From positions 3,416 through 32,667 of the IMG/VR virus record IMGVR_UViG_3300005096_000053: a stretch of DNA of 29,252 bases, one strand, 5' to 3'. The notes under the pieces are model-generated. The model saw nothing but the letters and a program-made list of their open reading frames with translations, made no database searches and was not told where the DNA came from. A program made the position numbers and the translations under genes. How positions within the stretch are numbered: the first letter of the stretch is position 1; the number at the start of each line of letters is the position of its first letter. Shown here piece by piece: positions 16,048-22,247 of the stretch. The stretch is from a virus.

Positions 16048-16189
16048 TTGAACTGATGTACGTCAGCAGGTCCGTCTTTGCCCTTTCCCTCCCCAGTAGT
16101 TCCGCTTGTAAGGTTCTCAATTCTTTCGAGAGTGTCAACAGTTCTGTGCGCGAGTTCGACGGCTGTGAGTTCGATTGGGGGCCTGTCAT
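15981..16189 (-). pseudogene. True N-terminal segment of TerL in a displaced frame
   Basis: From ATG 16189 this frame reads a helix ('LSKELRTLQAELLGRERA') and then 'SSIDVPGKPFNDNEDCEDFTPV', wording that I recognise as the N-terminus of this terminase type, which normally continues '...HHRLILD...PPGSAKS'. The matching continuation 'GQHHLLWIDC' is in the main TerL frame. A net +1 change between 15988 and 15981 (for example V-R then L-G-Q-H-H) restores one protein. In this reading the gene overlaps terS by about 145 bases. Whether this is a real lesion or a sequence error cannot be told here. Confidence 0.65.
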
Positions 16190-16424
16190 CGGTTACCAAT
16201 ATGCTTGTGTCCTGATGGGGCTTGCCGTCGAGGCGGTCTGCAATGACGTTGATGGCCTGCATGTCGCCCTCTTCGGCTTTCTTTAGAAGCGCTTCGGCTA
16301 TGGTCCGTAATCTCTTGCCGTCAGGCCCCGCCGCTTTGATCTGCATGAGCAATGCGTCCCTAAACATTTTCTCTGCACGCCGCCCACCTAGCTTGTTTCC
16401 CTTTTGGAATCCGGCACTTGCCAT
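16044..16424 (-). CDS. Terminase small subunit-like protein
   Basis: This is a 126-residue protein directly upstream of TerL. The N-terminus 'GFQKGNKLGGRRAEKMFRDAL' and 'RLRTIAEALLKKAEEGDMQAINVIADRLDGKP' match the DUF5681-like small proteins that occupy the terS position in many proteobacterial phages. Such proteins recognise the packaging site. Its C-terminal 45 residues overlap the displaced TerL N-terminal frame. The end overlaps the in-frame TerL ATG as TGATG. No strong ribosome binding site is seen before its ATG, so it may depend on coupling to the gene upstream. Confidence 0.7.
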   Translation of the reverse strand: MASAGFQKGNKLGGRRAEKMFRDALLMQIKAAGPDGKRLRTIAEALLKKAEEGDMQAINVIADRLDGKPHQDTSILVTDDRPPIELTAVELAHRTVDTLERIENLTSGTTGEGKGKDGPADVHQFN

Positions 16425-16446
16425 GATTTACACTCGCATAGTTTTG

Positions 16447-16790
16447 TTACGCATAATCTTTTAGCCCTGCCCCTTGCGGAAGGTTGTCGTGTTCGAAGCT
16501 TGCCCTATTGGCTGAAATCTTTAGGCGCCCGTCCTGTGCGTATGACACGGCTCCATTGAATGCGTGGGCATGATAATCTATCCAGCCTGACCTTGCCTTT
16601 GAGCTATCCCATGCGCCGTCCCATGTCCCGTCTGGTACGTTCTCGGTTAGGTGGATTCGGTCTCTAGTTTGTCCCGGCCTGGGTATACCAATTGGAGCGT
16701 TGCGCTTACGACTGTCGCGGGTAGTTCATTCTCATCAACGAACGAGATTGCGAATGGTACTGTGTTGACCCTTGTTATGACTTTTGTCAT
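16447..16790 (-). pseudogene. Small conserved phage gene broken by a one-base loss
   Basis: This would be the first gene of the late operon. From ATG 16790 the frame reads 'MTKVITRVNTVPFAISF' and an all-beta start but hits a stop after 47 codons. In the next frame the sequence continues naturally as 'ENVPDGTWDGAWDSSKA' and 'YAQDGRLKISANRASFEHD' to a TAA at 16447. The total length, 344 bases, is one short of a multiple of three. The join lies near the GGG run at 16672-16678. The restored protein of ~114 residues has the 'GTW.A.WDSS....G...' pattern I associate with a small phage protein beside terminase genes. Function unknown. The lesion may be a homopolymer sequencing error. Confidence 0.6.
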
Positions 16791-17338
16791 TTGAGGAAGC
16801 CTATTCTTTCTCGCTCATCAACACGATGTATCTCATTGTGAGCCTTATTATCGGTTACGAAACGTGTTCCGTGATGGCGAATTGGATGAAGCCACATGTT
16901 CCCGAAAATTCCAGACAGATACAGACTGCTGCCATGAATTTTGTGCGGGATTATTTTGACAGCTTATCCCGCATCCGCTGTGTTCCCGGTCGCTATCCGG
17001 TCTCGCCTATAGCTACTCGTGGTATTTAACCTCTCCACGACCGAGGTTCTGCATTTGGCGGGCCAGATAGCTACACCCGATTTCGACGCGACCTAGAGTA
17101 GACCAAATCCTTTAAAAACGCCGCCGCTAAATGTTACTGGAGCGGTTAATCTACGCCTAGAAAACGGGACGGTGGGATGATTAAGGTAACCACATACAAA
17201 CGCCTACCGCGCTACCCAGAAACCTCCCAAGCTATGGACATGAGAAGCATCACCCCGGATGATCGGCACCCGCCCCTGGATACCGCTAAAGGAGGTGCGG
17301 AGGCGTATCCTTTAAACGCAATTCCTAATTTGAATTAA

Positions 17339-17367
17339 TGCAATGCATACTTTTTACATCGTGTCAA
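17339..17367 (-). promoter_or_regulatory. Weak candidate promoter toward the late genes
   Basis: On the minus strand a perfect TTGACA (17367-17362) is followed after 17 bases by ATTGCA (17344-17339), a poor -10. It lies just downstream of the 17437-17392 terminator and would transcribe toward 16790 and the late operon. An AT-rich stretch surrounds it. The -35 is convincing, the -10 is not. Confidence 0.3.
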
Positions 17368-17391
17368 GTGGATCAATACGGTTAAATTAAA

Positions 17392-17437
17392 GAAACGGCC
17401 CCGACCAGAAAGTTCATACCTTCCTGGGGGCCGTTTC
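17392..17437 (-). terminator. Strong hairpin terminator for leftward transcripts
   Basis: GAAACGGCCCC (17392-17402) and GGGGCCGTTTC (17427-17437) are a perfect 11-bp inverted repeat around a 24-base loop. On the minus strand the stem is followed by TTTAATTTAA, a T-rich tail. It would stop the replication operon before the late genes. It is also arm-sharing with the upstream hairpin (see the attenuator entry). Confidence 0.6.
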
Positions 17438-17480
17438 TCAGGTCACTGGTCGGGGAGCATTACATCGATCCCGACCAGTG
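17392..17480 (-). promoter_or_regulatory. Putative attenuator with mutually exclusive hairpins
   Basis: On the minus strand there are four segments: 1 = CACTGGTCGGG (17480-17470), 2 = CCCCGACCAGTG (17455-17444), 3 = GAAACGGCCCC (17437-17427), 4 = CTGGTCGGGGCCGTTTC (17408-17392). 1:2 pair perfectly over 11 bases; 3:4 form the terminator stem; 2:4 can instead pair over 10 bases (CCCCGACCAG with CTGGTCGGGG), taking four bases of the terminator's 3' arm. This is the logic of an attenuator: 1:2 permits termination, 2:4 prevents it. It would control read-through from the early replication operon into the late operon. Confidence 0.5.
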
Positions 17481-17495
17481 TATTTGCTCACAACG

Positions 17496-17525
17496 AGGCC
17501 GAATCCCTGCCAGGACCGGCCTTTT
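17496..17525 (+). terminator. Plus-strand intrinsic terminator
   Basis: AGGCCG (17496-17501) pairs with CGGCCT (17517-17522), with an inner CCTG/CAGG pair possible, followed by TTTT. It would stop rightward transcripts coming from the 16.8-17.4 kb region, and suggests that some short plus-strand RNA is made there. Confidence 0.5.
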
Positions 17526-17593
17526 AGTGCAACTACCTTAGGGGCGGTTGGTCTCTCATAACAAACGGAACGTCGCACAAGGGGGGCATTATG

Positions 17594-17938
17594 TCAACAA
17601 TTAACCTGACGCTGAGATTCACGCATCGCGTCGAAAACAGCCTGAACAACTTGATTTTTGGGGGCTTCGGGGGCAAAGTCCGATAGAGCACAAATTCCTG
17701 CCAAAATCATTTCCGGCGTGACTTTATCTGCGGGATTGTCTTGCAGCACGTAGCTCCAGCCATATTTCTGCATTTTGATCTGGCAACTTTGGTCGCAATG
17801 GTTGCAGAACCCCGCATACCGGAAAGCATTGCTGGTAGCCCACTTCTGGCCTACCATATCCCACTCAAGATAAGCGTCGGTAATGATATCAGCGCTACCG
17901 CATTCGCAGCAAACGGGCTGCAATTTCGCATTAGTCAT
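17594..17938 (-). CDS. Small zinc-ribbon-like early protein
   Basis: This is a 114-residue protein and the last gene of the leftward replication operon. Two CxxC pairs, 'CCECG' near residue 10 and 'CNHC' near residue 45, are separated by an aromatic beta-like stretch, as in a zinc ribbon. The C-terminal half is helical. GGA lies eight bases before the ATG. I do not recognise the family. A DNA- or protein-binding role is only inferred from the zinc motif. Confidence 0.65.
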   Translation of the reverse strand: MTNAKLQPVCCECGSADIITDAYLEWDMVGQKWATSNAFRYAGFCNHCDQSCQIKMQKYGWSYVLQDNPADKVTPEMILAGICALSDFAPEAPKNQVVQAVFDAMRESQRQVNC

Positions 17939-18005
17939 TAAATTCCAACCTAAGTCTGATCATTTTGTTAACGTCACCATAATGGTTCTCAACCTATATA
18001 TTGCC

Positions 18006-18437
18006 TTAAAACCTATAGCAAAGCAACATGGCGAACCGCAAAACTCTGCCTAGAGTGGCCTGCTCGAAGTTAGATACCCTATTGCGCGATTGAGGGCTTA
18101 ACATCTGCGCTTTGCGGTGGGCTTTGAGCCAAACTCTGCGATTCCTAAGGAATTCAGATAGGCGAAATTCCTTAGCGGTCGGGCGATATGCAGGCAGTCC
18201 AAGCATTACGTCTCTTGCCTCATTATGCCGTTTCCAATATCGAACATCACGCGCCTTACCCCGTGCCCGCAATTGGTGGGCCAGATGGCTGAAGAACGCA
18301 TATGTACGTGGGCGCACAATAGCGTCATTGAGTTCTGGCCCCAGAAGGGAATAACGCCTTATTGCCATCTGACTCATCAAATTCATTTCCGATACAACCT
18401 CAGCCGCATCATTGTCCATTTTGGGGCCCGGCGTCAT
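18006..18437 (-). CDS. Hypothetical basic early protein
   Basis: The frame extends to 18500, but ATG 18437 (MTPGPKM..) is preferred because it follows the upstream stop by ten bases and avoids a 50-base overlap; the product then has 143 residues. It is strongly basic, with many Arg, Lys and Tyr residues ('HQLRARGKARDVRYWKRHNEA'-like wording in the middle) and a helical make-up. No family is recognised. The composition fits a nucleic-acid-binding protein, which is inference only. Codon positions and spacing agree with the operon. Confidence 0.5.
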   Translation of the reverse strand: MTPGPKMDNDAAEVVSEMNLMSQMAIRRYSLLGPELNDAIVRPRTYAFFSHLAHQLRARGKARDVRYWKRHNEARDVMLGLPAYRPTAKEFRLSEFLRNRRVWLKAHRKAQMLSPQSRNRVSNFEQATLGRVLRFAMLLCYRF

Positions 18438-18447
18438 TTCCACTGAA

Positions 18448-18651
18448 CTATACCTCATCTTCGTCTGGAATATGTGCGATTCGCCCAGGAATGCATACAA
18501 TAACTTTCGGTGAATCGCATGGAACTATAGTGGACCAAAGAGCCTTCATTTTTCGCTCTGCCTCTAGCTCGCCCTCTGCCACAACATTACCTAAATAGAA
18601 TTCCTTTTTCCCCTCAAACTTACATCTCCCAAACCATATTTTGGCCTTCAC
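18448..18651 (-). CDS. Hypothetical 67-residue protein
   Basis: It starts with GTG at 18651, overlapping the upstream TGA as GTGA, and ends with TAG. The sequence 'KIWFGRCKFEGKKEFYLGNV' followed by a charged helix and a beta-like 'KVIVCIPGRIAHIP' suggests a small alpha/beta protein. The tight overlap with the gene before it is good evidence that it is translated. No function is recognised. Confidence 0.6.
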   Translation of the reverse strand: MKAKIWFGRCKFEGKKEFYLGNVVAEGELEAERKMKALWSTIVPCDSPKVIVCIPGRIAHIPDEDEV

Positions 18652-19154
18652 CGGCTAGCGCCCCAATGGTCAACGAGAATTTGCAGGCCTTTAGATAGCA
18701 GCTTTGAATCGTCTGGTTCCTTGTCGTCGGAGCACACCATATCGACTTGCCTGAAGGCCCCACCAACCCTCGAAAGGGCATCGCGTGCTACATTGTGCCT
18801 AGAAACTATCTCTACAGCTCTGTCGTCCACGTCAGGCCCGTCAATTGCCATTCCGCGCTCGGGGCACATACTCATCGCCCTCGGGGCCTTTTGAGGAAAC
18901 CCAGAAACCGCCCGGAACTGAAATGCTGATTTTGCCCACCTGGCGCCGGCAAGATGCTGTTCAGCCGTTATTTTGCGTAGCAGGAAGGCCCGCCCTAGCG
19001 GATACTGAGCGAGCGGGTTTGTTGATTCTCTGGTGATCTGGTCGCGAAGCATCTGCATTGTGGCGGTTTGCTTGATTTCCGTAACGGTCTCGCCGACAAC
19101 TCTGCCGCTCGGGTGCCGTACCGCTGATTTCCTTTTGCGTCCCGTCCTGGCCAT
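18648..19154 (-). CDS. Conserved hypothetical early phage protein
   Basis: This is a 168-residue protein starting MARTGRKRKSAVRHPSGR, a basic opening shared by a family of uncharacterised proteins in alphaproteobacterial phages near the replication genes. It continues 'YPLGRAFLLRKITAEQHLAGARWAKS', also typical of that family. A helical C-terminus with 'RHNVARDALSRVG' follows. It starts in a TAATG overlap with the gene before it. The family is known to me only as hypothetical; a DNA-linked role is a guess from the basic N-terminus. Confidence 0.65.
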   Translation of the reverse strand: MARTGRKRKSAVRHPSGRVVGETVTEIKQTATMQMLRDQITRESTNPLAQYPLGRAFLLRKITAEQHLAGARWAKSAFQFRAVSGFPQKAPRAMSMCPERGMAIDGPDVDDRAVEIVSRHNVARDALSRVGGAFRQVDMVCSDDKEPDDSKLLSKGLQILVDHWGASR

Positions 19155-19678
19155 TAAATTCGATTCCTTGGCAGCTTAAAAAGTATGTCACCGTTATCCA
19201 ACTCAATGGAATTGCTTTTATCTAAGTTATATTGACTTTCATCCAGATCATATTCCGAGGCGTGCGTTTGTTCGGTTTTCTGGACATCAGTAGCTATAGG
19301 CTTGGTTGTATGGGCAGCCTTTAATGCACGATATTTTTCGTGGTATTTCGCTCTGTATTCTTTCTCAAGCATTTTTTCAATCCTAATCACAACGTCAGAC
19401 AGGGCTGGGAAAAACGGTGACGCTCTTTCGTGCTCGTTCAGCGCATCGACAATCAAATTGTCAGGATAGCTGGTTAGCTTTGAAGCCAAGGCCGAACATG
19501 CCGCCTTTGCCGAAGTCGCATCTAATTTACCGGACGCAACCATGATAGCTGCCATGGGCTTTAGGGCGCCAATGATAGCCTGTGCCTTAGATTTCTCATC
19601 GAAGCTGCTTGGCAAGCTATTAGCCTTTTGGCTATCACTCGACAATGCGGAGAATTTTATTATCTGGTTGCCGCTCAT
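19154..19678 (-). CDS. Possible helicase loader / replication accessory protein
   Basis: The open frame reaches 19705, but ATG 19678 (MSGNQIIKF..) has the more likely start; both overlap the end of the DUF1376 gene. The product has about 174 residues. The core 'KLTSYPDNLIVDALNEHER' and 'FFPALSDVVIRIEKML' resembles the helical domain of phage replication proteins that follow a DnaD- or DUF1376-type initiator. The C-terminal third is Asp, Glu and Asn rich. The position directly after the initiator-like gene supports a loader-like role. This is inference from context plus a weak motif. Confidence 0.5.
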   Translation of the reverse strand: MSGNQIIKFSALSSDSQKANSLPSSFDEKSKAQAIIGALKPMAAIMVASGKLDATSAKAACSALASKLTSYPDNLIVDALNEHERASPFFPALSDVVIRIEKMLEKEYRAKYHEKYRALKAAHTTKPIATDVQKTEQTHASEYDLDESQYNLDKSNSIELDNGDILFKLPRNRI

Positions 19679-20468
19679 GGTTTTGATCCGTGTCTGTGAT
19701 TTCATCGGCCCAAGCTAGAAATTCTTCGACGTCATCGCCGCGCTGCCGTGCCCGGCTTCGGTCTTGCGATTGATCCGCTGGAAGCATCTCATCGGTCCAG
19801 CAACCTTTGTTTAGCCACGTGGCTGCCATCTTAGTGAACTTCGGATTCTCGCCCTTCACGGCATCGGCATACCGTACCGCACCCTCAAACATCTCGTCAA
19901 CTGTGGCATCACCATTTTTCAAAATGCGTTCATAATTTTTCCTGGCGTCGGCCTTGGCTTGGCGTCGTGGGTAGGCTTTCCACCACAGGTCAAAATCATT
20001 TTCAATCGCCGATCTTTTTATTATAATTTTTCCTTCTTCTTCTATTCTAACTCTAGCTTCTAGAACGCGCGCGCGATGCTGCAGCCCGGCTGGAGGTAAG
20101 TCATTGTTCTTATTCAATGCGACTCTGTTTTCGGCAGTTTTATCTCCGCCTTTCGAGCCGTTTTCAGCGTGTTTTCGAGCGGTTTTCGCTCTGTTTTCGA
20201 TCTCTTTTAAGGCTCTTTCGTTTGAAATAAACCCACCCTCGGTCGATAATTTACCTAAAATAATAAGGCGCTTCAGAAGGGATTTCCATTTGCGGACTGA
20301 TACCCCACATACACCAGCAATCCATCGGTGATCATCTGGTATGGGCCCATTCTGATCGTACATTAAATCAAGGCATATTGAAAATGCGCCCTTTTCTTCG
20401 AGGGTCAGATTTAGAGTTCCGGTAATGAAATCTGATGGATATCTCTTATACCAATAATCGTCACTCAT
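19635..20468 (-). CDS. DUF1376-containing replication protein
   Basis: This 277-residue protein begins 'WYKRYPSDFITGTLNLTLEEKGAF' and continues 'DLMYDQNGPIPDDHRWIAG', the clear DUF1376 signature of phage replication proteins (about residues 5-95). A charged linker follows; the C-terminal domain (about residues 155-230, 'FDLWWKAYPRRQAKADARKNYE') is the module that often pairs with it. Members are thought to act in phage replication initiation. AAGGA lies before the ATG. It is preceded by a shorter protein with a similar N-terminal domain. Confidence 0.8.
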   Translation of the reverse strand: MSDDYWYKRYPSDFITGTLNLTLEEKGAFSICLDLMYDQNGPIPDDHRWIAGVCGVSVRKWKSLLKRLIILGKLSTEGGFISNERALKEIENRAKTARKHAENGSKGGDKTAENRVALNKNNDLPPAGLQHRARVLEARVRIEEEGKIIIKRSAIENDFDLWWKAYPRRQAKADARKNYERILKNGDATVDEMFEGAVRYADAVKGENPKFTKMAATWLNKGCWTDEMLPADQSQDRSRARQRGDDVEEFLAWADEITDTDQNHERQPDNKILRIVE

Positions 20469-20479
20469 TAGTAAAATCC

Positions 20480-20749
20480 TTACGTATGCTTAAACAGCTC
20501 GCCGCTATCAGTCGTATGAATCAACCCAAGATCAAGAAGTTTGTTAAGTGTAGATTCGAAGTCGGCAGATTCGTCAGCCCCACACGCCATCGCCAATCTC
20601 TTGGAATTGTTTTCTATTGGCCCGCAATATTCGTGGATAACGGAAACCAGAGAAATATAGATACCACGCTCAGCATCACTAAGGAATCGTGTCTCGCTAA
20701 GGAATGCAGCAGCGTCAAATCTAATATCAGAGTGTGAAGACCTAAACAT
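20480..20749 (-). CDS. Short DUF1376-like protein
   Basis: These 89 residues have the same fold pattern as the start of the next gene: 'RFDAAAFLSETRFLSDAERGIY' then 'HEYCGPIENNSKRLAMACG' and a final 'LLDLGLIH', a winged-helix-like layout. It lacks any C-terminal domain. A good ribosome binding site (GGAGAG) lies before the ATG and the gene overlaps the end of the DnaA-like gene by eight bases. It could be a partner or regulator of the longer DUF1376 protein, or a remnant of a duplication. Confidence 0.7.
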   Translation of the reverse strand: MFRSSHSDIRFDAAAFLSETRFLSDAERGIYISLVSVIHEYCGPIENNSKRLAMACGADESADFESTLNKLLDLGLIHTTDSGELFKHT

Positions 20750-21326
20750 TTTCTCTCCTTTTGTCTAAACGCTCCTGGTGTCGCTTAACCGCATGAACAG
20801 CCGTAGAGTGGTCTGTCCTTCCTGCTGTGCGGGCGATTTGAGGATATGACATACCGATCTGTCGAAGCTGCCACATAAGGTCTTGCCTGGCTCTGACCAA
20901 ACCCCTTTTTTGGCAGGCCGATAGCATCTCCTGCTTTGTAAGTCGATATCTCCCGAGCACGTCATTAAAAATACGCGCTACCGGAGATACATATTTTCTG
21001 ACAATCCATATCTTGTCGTTGTCTGGGATAACTGAGAATTTAGTTGATAATGATGACGGCTGAACCAATACGGATGAAGTTGGCGATGAAAGGGAGTGCG
21101 GCCAATTCTTTCGAGGCATTTTCTTCTTCGGCCTGCGATTCACGTATTCGAAATCATTCCGCAACAGATGGGGGATTGGCGCCAATGGCCCTAGCCGCCG
21201 GCCTTCATTTACAAACCACTGCACACGCCCTGGTGAGCAATTCATGACCTTCGCAATAGCAAGATCATTATAACCGCGCTCACGTGCCAGCAGGATTTTA
21301 AAGGCGCGGTCCTGAGGGGTAATCAT
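20742..21326 (-). CDS. DnaA domain IV (DnaA box-binding) protein
   Basis: This is a 194-residue protein. Residues about 118-187 are a DnaA C-terminal DNA-binding domain: 'VLGRYRLTKQEMLSACQKRG', then 'MSYPQIARTAGR' and the signature TDHSTAVHAVKR (171-182), corresponding to the DnaA '.RDHTTV.HA..K' motif. The N-terminus carries a helix-turn-helix-like 'YNDLAIAKVMNCSPGRVQWF'. There is no AAA+ ATPase domain. It may bind DnaA boxes at the phage origin, or compete with or recruit host DnaA. It overlaps rusA as ATGA. Confidence 0.82.
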   Translation of the reverse strand: MITPQDRAFKILLARERGYNDLAIAKVMNCSPGRVQWFVNEGRRLGPLAPIPHLLRNDFEYVNRRPKKKMPRKNWPHSLSSPTSSVLVQPSSLSTKFSVIPDNDKIWIVRKYVSPVARIFNDVLGRYRLTKQEMLSACQKRGLVRARQDLMWQLRQIGMSYPQIARTAGRTDHSTAVHAVKRHQERLDKRRENV

Positions 21327-21673
21327 GTCACCGACTCAATTTGCACTAAGGCTCCGGGTGAGTTATGCCCGCCCCATGATAAACGCAACTCATCAACCAA
21401 GCTGTCGTCCTCAATAATCCCGTGGTCAACAAGCAGGTCCTCAACGGATTTTATGAGATTGGATATGTCCCGCCGCCTTCGATCCTTGCGTTGAAAAACT
21501 ACATCGAGATTGACCCGGCCTTTAATTGATATTGGACTTTGGCTTTTAAGCTCCCACCCCGCAGCGTTCGCCCACGTTAAGTAGCGCTTTGATTTCTGCC
21601 GGCCACCGTTCTTTCGATTGGCATACATGGCGTTTACAGAAACTGGGAATGGAAGGGTGATTATGGTTTTCAT
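21323..21673 (-). CDS. rusA: RusA-type Holliday junction resolvase
   Basis: These 116 residues fit the length of RusA (about 120). The N-terminal 'PFPVSVNAMYANRKNG' and the catalytic segment 'RRRRDISNLIKSVEDLL' followed by 'IIEDDSLV' match the family pattern with its conserved acidic residues (normally D-x-D-N..K...D and DD). Here the usual D-I-D-N appears as D-I-S-N, one acidic position replaced. The enzyme cuts four-way junctions formed in recombination and clears branched DNA before packaging. The ribosome binding site AAGGG lies seven bases before the ATG. It is the first gene of the leftward replication operon. Confidence 0.82.
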   Translation of the reverse strand: MKTIITLPFPVSVNAMYANRKNGGRQKSKRYLTWANAAGWELKSQSPISIKGRVNLDVVFQRKDRRRRDISNLIKSVEDLLVDHGIIEDDSLVDELRLSWGGHNSPGALVQIESVT

Positions 21674-21743
21674 TTGAAACCCTTTTTGTTTGGATAATTA
21701 TGCGCCGGCGGCGGCGAGCGGTGCAGGAGAACAACCGCCCAAG

Positions 21744-21777
21744 GCCACCACCGGCTATTCGCACAATGCCTGGTGGC
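21744..21777. repeat. Inverted repeat in the leader of the rusA operon
   Basis: GCCACCA (21744-21750) and TGGTGGC (21771-21777) are a perfect seven-base inverted repeat around 20 bases. The minus strand also shows a direct repeat of AATAGCC with 23-base spacing. It lies between the terminator and rusA and could be an operator or RNA hairpin. No clear -35/-10 pair was seen nearby. Confidence 0.35.
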
Positions 21778-21792
21778 TATTATGCGAAACTG

Positions 21793-21826
21793 AATAAAAG
21801 GGCCGGGGACCGCAAAATCCCCGGCC
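21793..21826 (-). terminator. Intrinsic terminator after the Cro-like gene
   Basis: GGCCGGGGA (21801-21809) and TCCCCGGCC (21818-21826) form a nine-base perfect stem around eight bases. On the minus strand the stem is followed by CTTTTATT. It would stop the regulator transcript before the rusA operon unless anti-terminated, a layout like a lambda tL1 site. Confidence 0.75.
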
Positions 21827-21903
21827 AAGTCATCACAAAATCATTGGGAAGACATGATTTCGTGGCTCACCGCCGCTACCACCCTTTCGGAAACGGCGGG
21901 AAT

Positions 21904-22104
21904 CTATGTTGTTGGCTCCTCAAAAAAATCATTGGGGGATAGCTTTCCACCCGACGCCAGAATAAGCCGCTTCATTAACGCTAGTGACGGCGTTTGGCGA
22001 TAATTGATAATCCGACTGAGCGAAGCCGCCGTTGTCCCTGACCTTTGAGCCAGAGAATGAAGGCTTTCGCCCCGGCTTTTTGTATATGTTCCAAGTGCAT
22101 GCAT
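21904..22104 (-). CDS. Cro/CI-type helix-turn-helix regulator
   Basis: This 66-residue protein is nearly all HTH: 'ESLHSLAQRSGTTAASLSRI' (about residues 13-32) is a typical XRE helix-turn-helix and the end 'LILASGGKLSPNDFFE' is that of short Cro-like proteins of alphaproteobacterial phages. It is divergent from the plus-strand operon, sharing a 110-base control region. The candidate -10 of its promoter lies seven bases from the ATG and no ribosome binding site exists, so the message is probably leaderless. No larger CI with a peptidase domain is present in the window. Confidence 0.8.
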   Translation of the reverse strand: MHALGTYTKSRGESLHSLAQRSGTTAASLSRIINYRQTPSLALMKRLILASGGKLSPNDFFEEPTT

Positions 22105-22111
22105 GATCAGA

Positions 22112-22141
22112 CCATTACACCGGTTGTTACGATTGTGTCAA
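22112..22141 (-). promoter_or_regulatory. Promoter for the Cro-like gene
   Basis: On the minus strand TTGACA (22141-22136) is followed after 18 bases by TAATGG (22117-22112). The likely start of transcription falls at the ATG at 22104. The operator half CCGGTGTA overlaps the -10 region, so bound protein would block it. Confidence 0.6.
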
Positions 22142-22184
22142 GCTCGAATTGGCGTCATTTGAAAATAATTGTACGCCCGGTGTA
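22116..22184. promoter_or_regulatory. Pair of inverted operator sites
   Basis: TACACCGG (22116-22123) and its exact inverse CCGGTGTA (22177-22184) flank the centre of the divergent region; the extended forms CCGGTGTAATGG and CCGGTGTATTTGG agree in flanking bases. One overlaps the leftward -10, the other lies just upstream of the rightward -35. They are likely binding sites of the Cro-like protein or of a missing CI. Confidence 0.5.
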
Positions 22185-22192
22185 TTTGGCGC

Positions 22193-22221
22193 TTGACTTA
22201 CCGTAACGCTTGATGTAATGA
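22193..22221 (+). promoter_or_regulatory. Promoter of the rightward operon
   Basis: TTGACT (22193-22198) is followed after 17 bases by TAATGA (22216-22221). It would give a leader of about 20 bases before the AGGAG ribosome binding site and ATG at 22248. The -10 is weak, which fits activation or control by the overlapping palindrome. Confidence 0.5.
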
Positions 22222-22232
22222 TTATTCATCAA
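22210..22232. promoter_or_regulatory. Palindromic operator overlapping the rightward -10
   Basis: TTGATG (22210-22215) and CATCAA (22227-22232) form an inverted repeat with 11 bases between, spanning the -10 and start point of the rightward promoter. The size fits a dimeric HTH regulator. Confidence 0.45.
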
Positions 22233-22247
22233 ATGCAGGAGCCGAAC

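Larger units (their letters stand above)
16791..17593. other. Non-coding control region between replication and late operons
   Basis: These 800 bases hold no gene I would defend. Contents: a candidate late promoter (17339-17367), a perfect 11-bp terminator-like stem (17392-17437), a second perfect 11-bp stem (17444-17480) whose arm can also pair with the first, and a plus-strand terminator (17496-17525). A short hairpin CTCGTGG/CCACGA lies near 17015-17035. Two weak plus-strand frames (16784-17029 and 17177-17338) are discussed under rejected items. Confidence 0.6.

Noticed and set aside
16784-17029. Plus-strand frame with a possible membrane helix (TTG start, or ATG at 16826)
   Set aside because: No ribosome binding site or promoter, overlaps the start of the late operon, and its end looks like non-coding sequence. 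The downstream plus-strand terminator leaves some doubt.
17177-17338. 53-residue plus-strand frame between hairpins
   Set aside because: No convincing ribosome binding site, no known motif, low-information Pro/Asp/Arg sequence; kept only as a weak possibility.
21700-21942. 80-codon plus-strand frame beginning with a run of Arg
   Set aside because: It runs through the Cro terminator stem and the rusA leader and overlaps the end of the regulator on the other strand.
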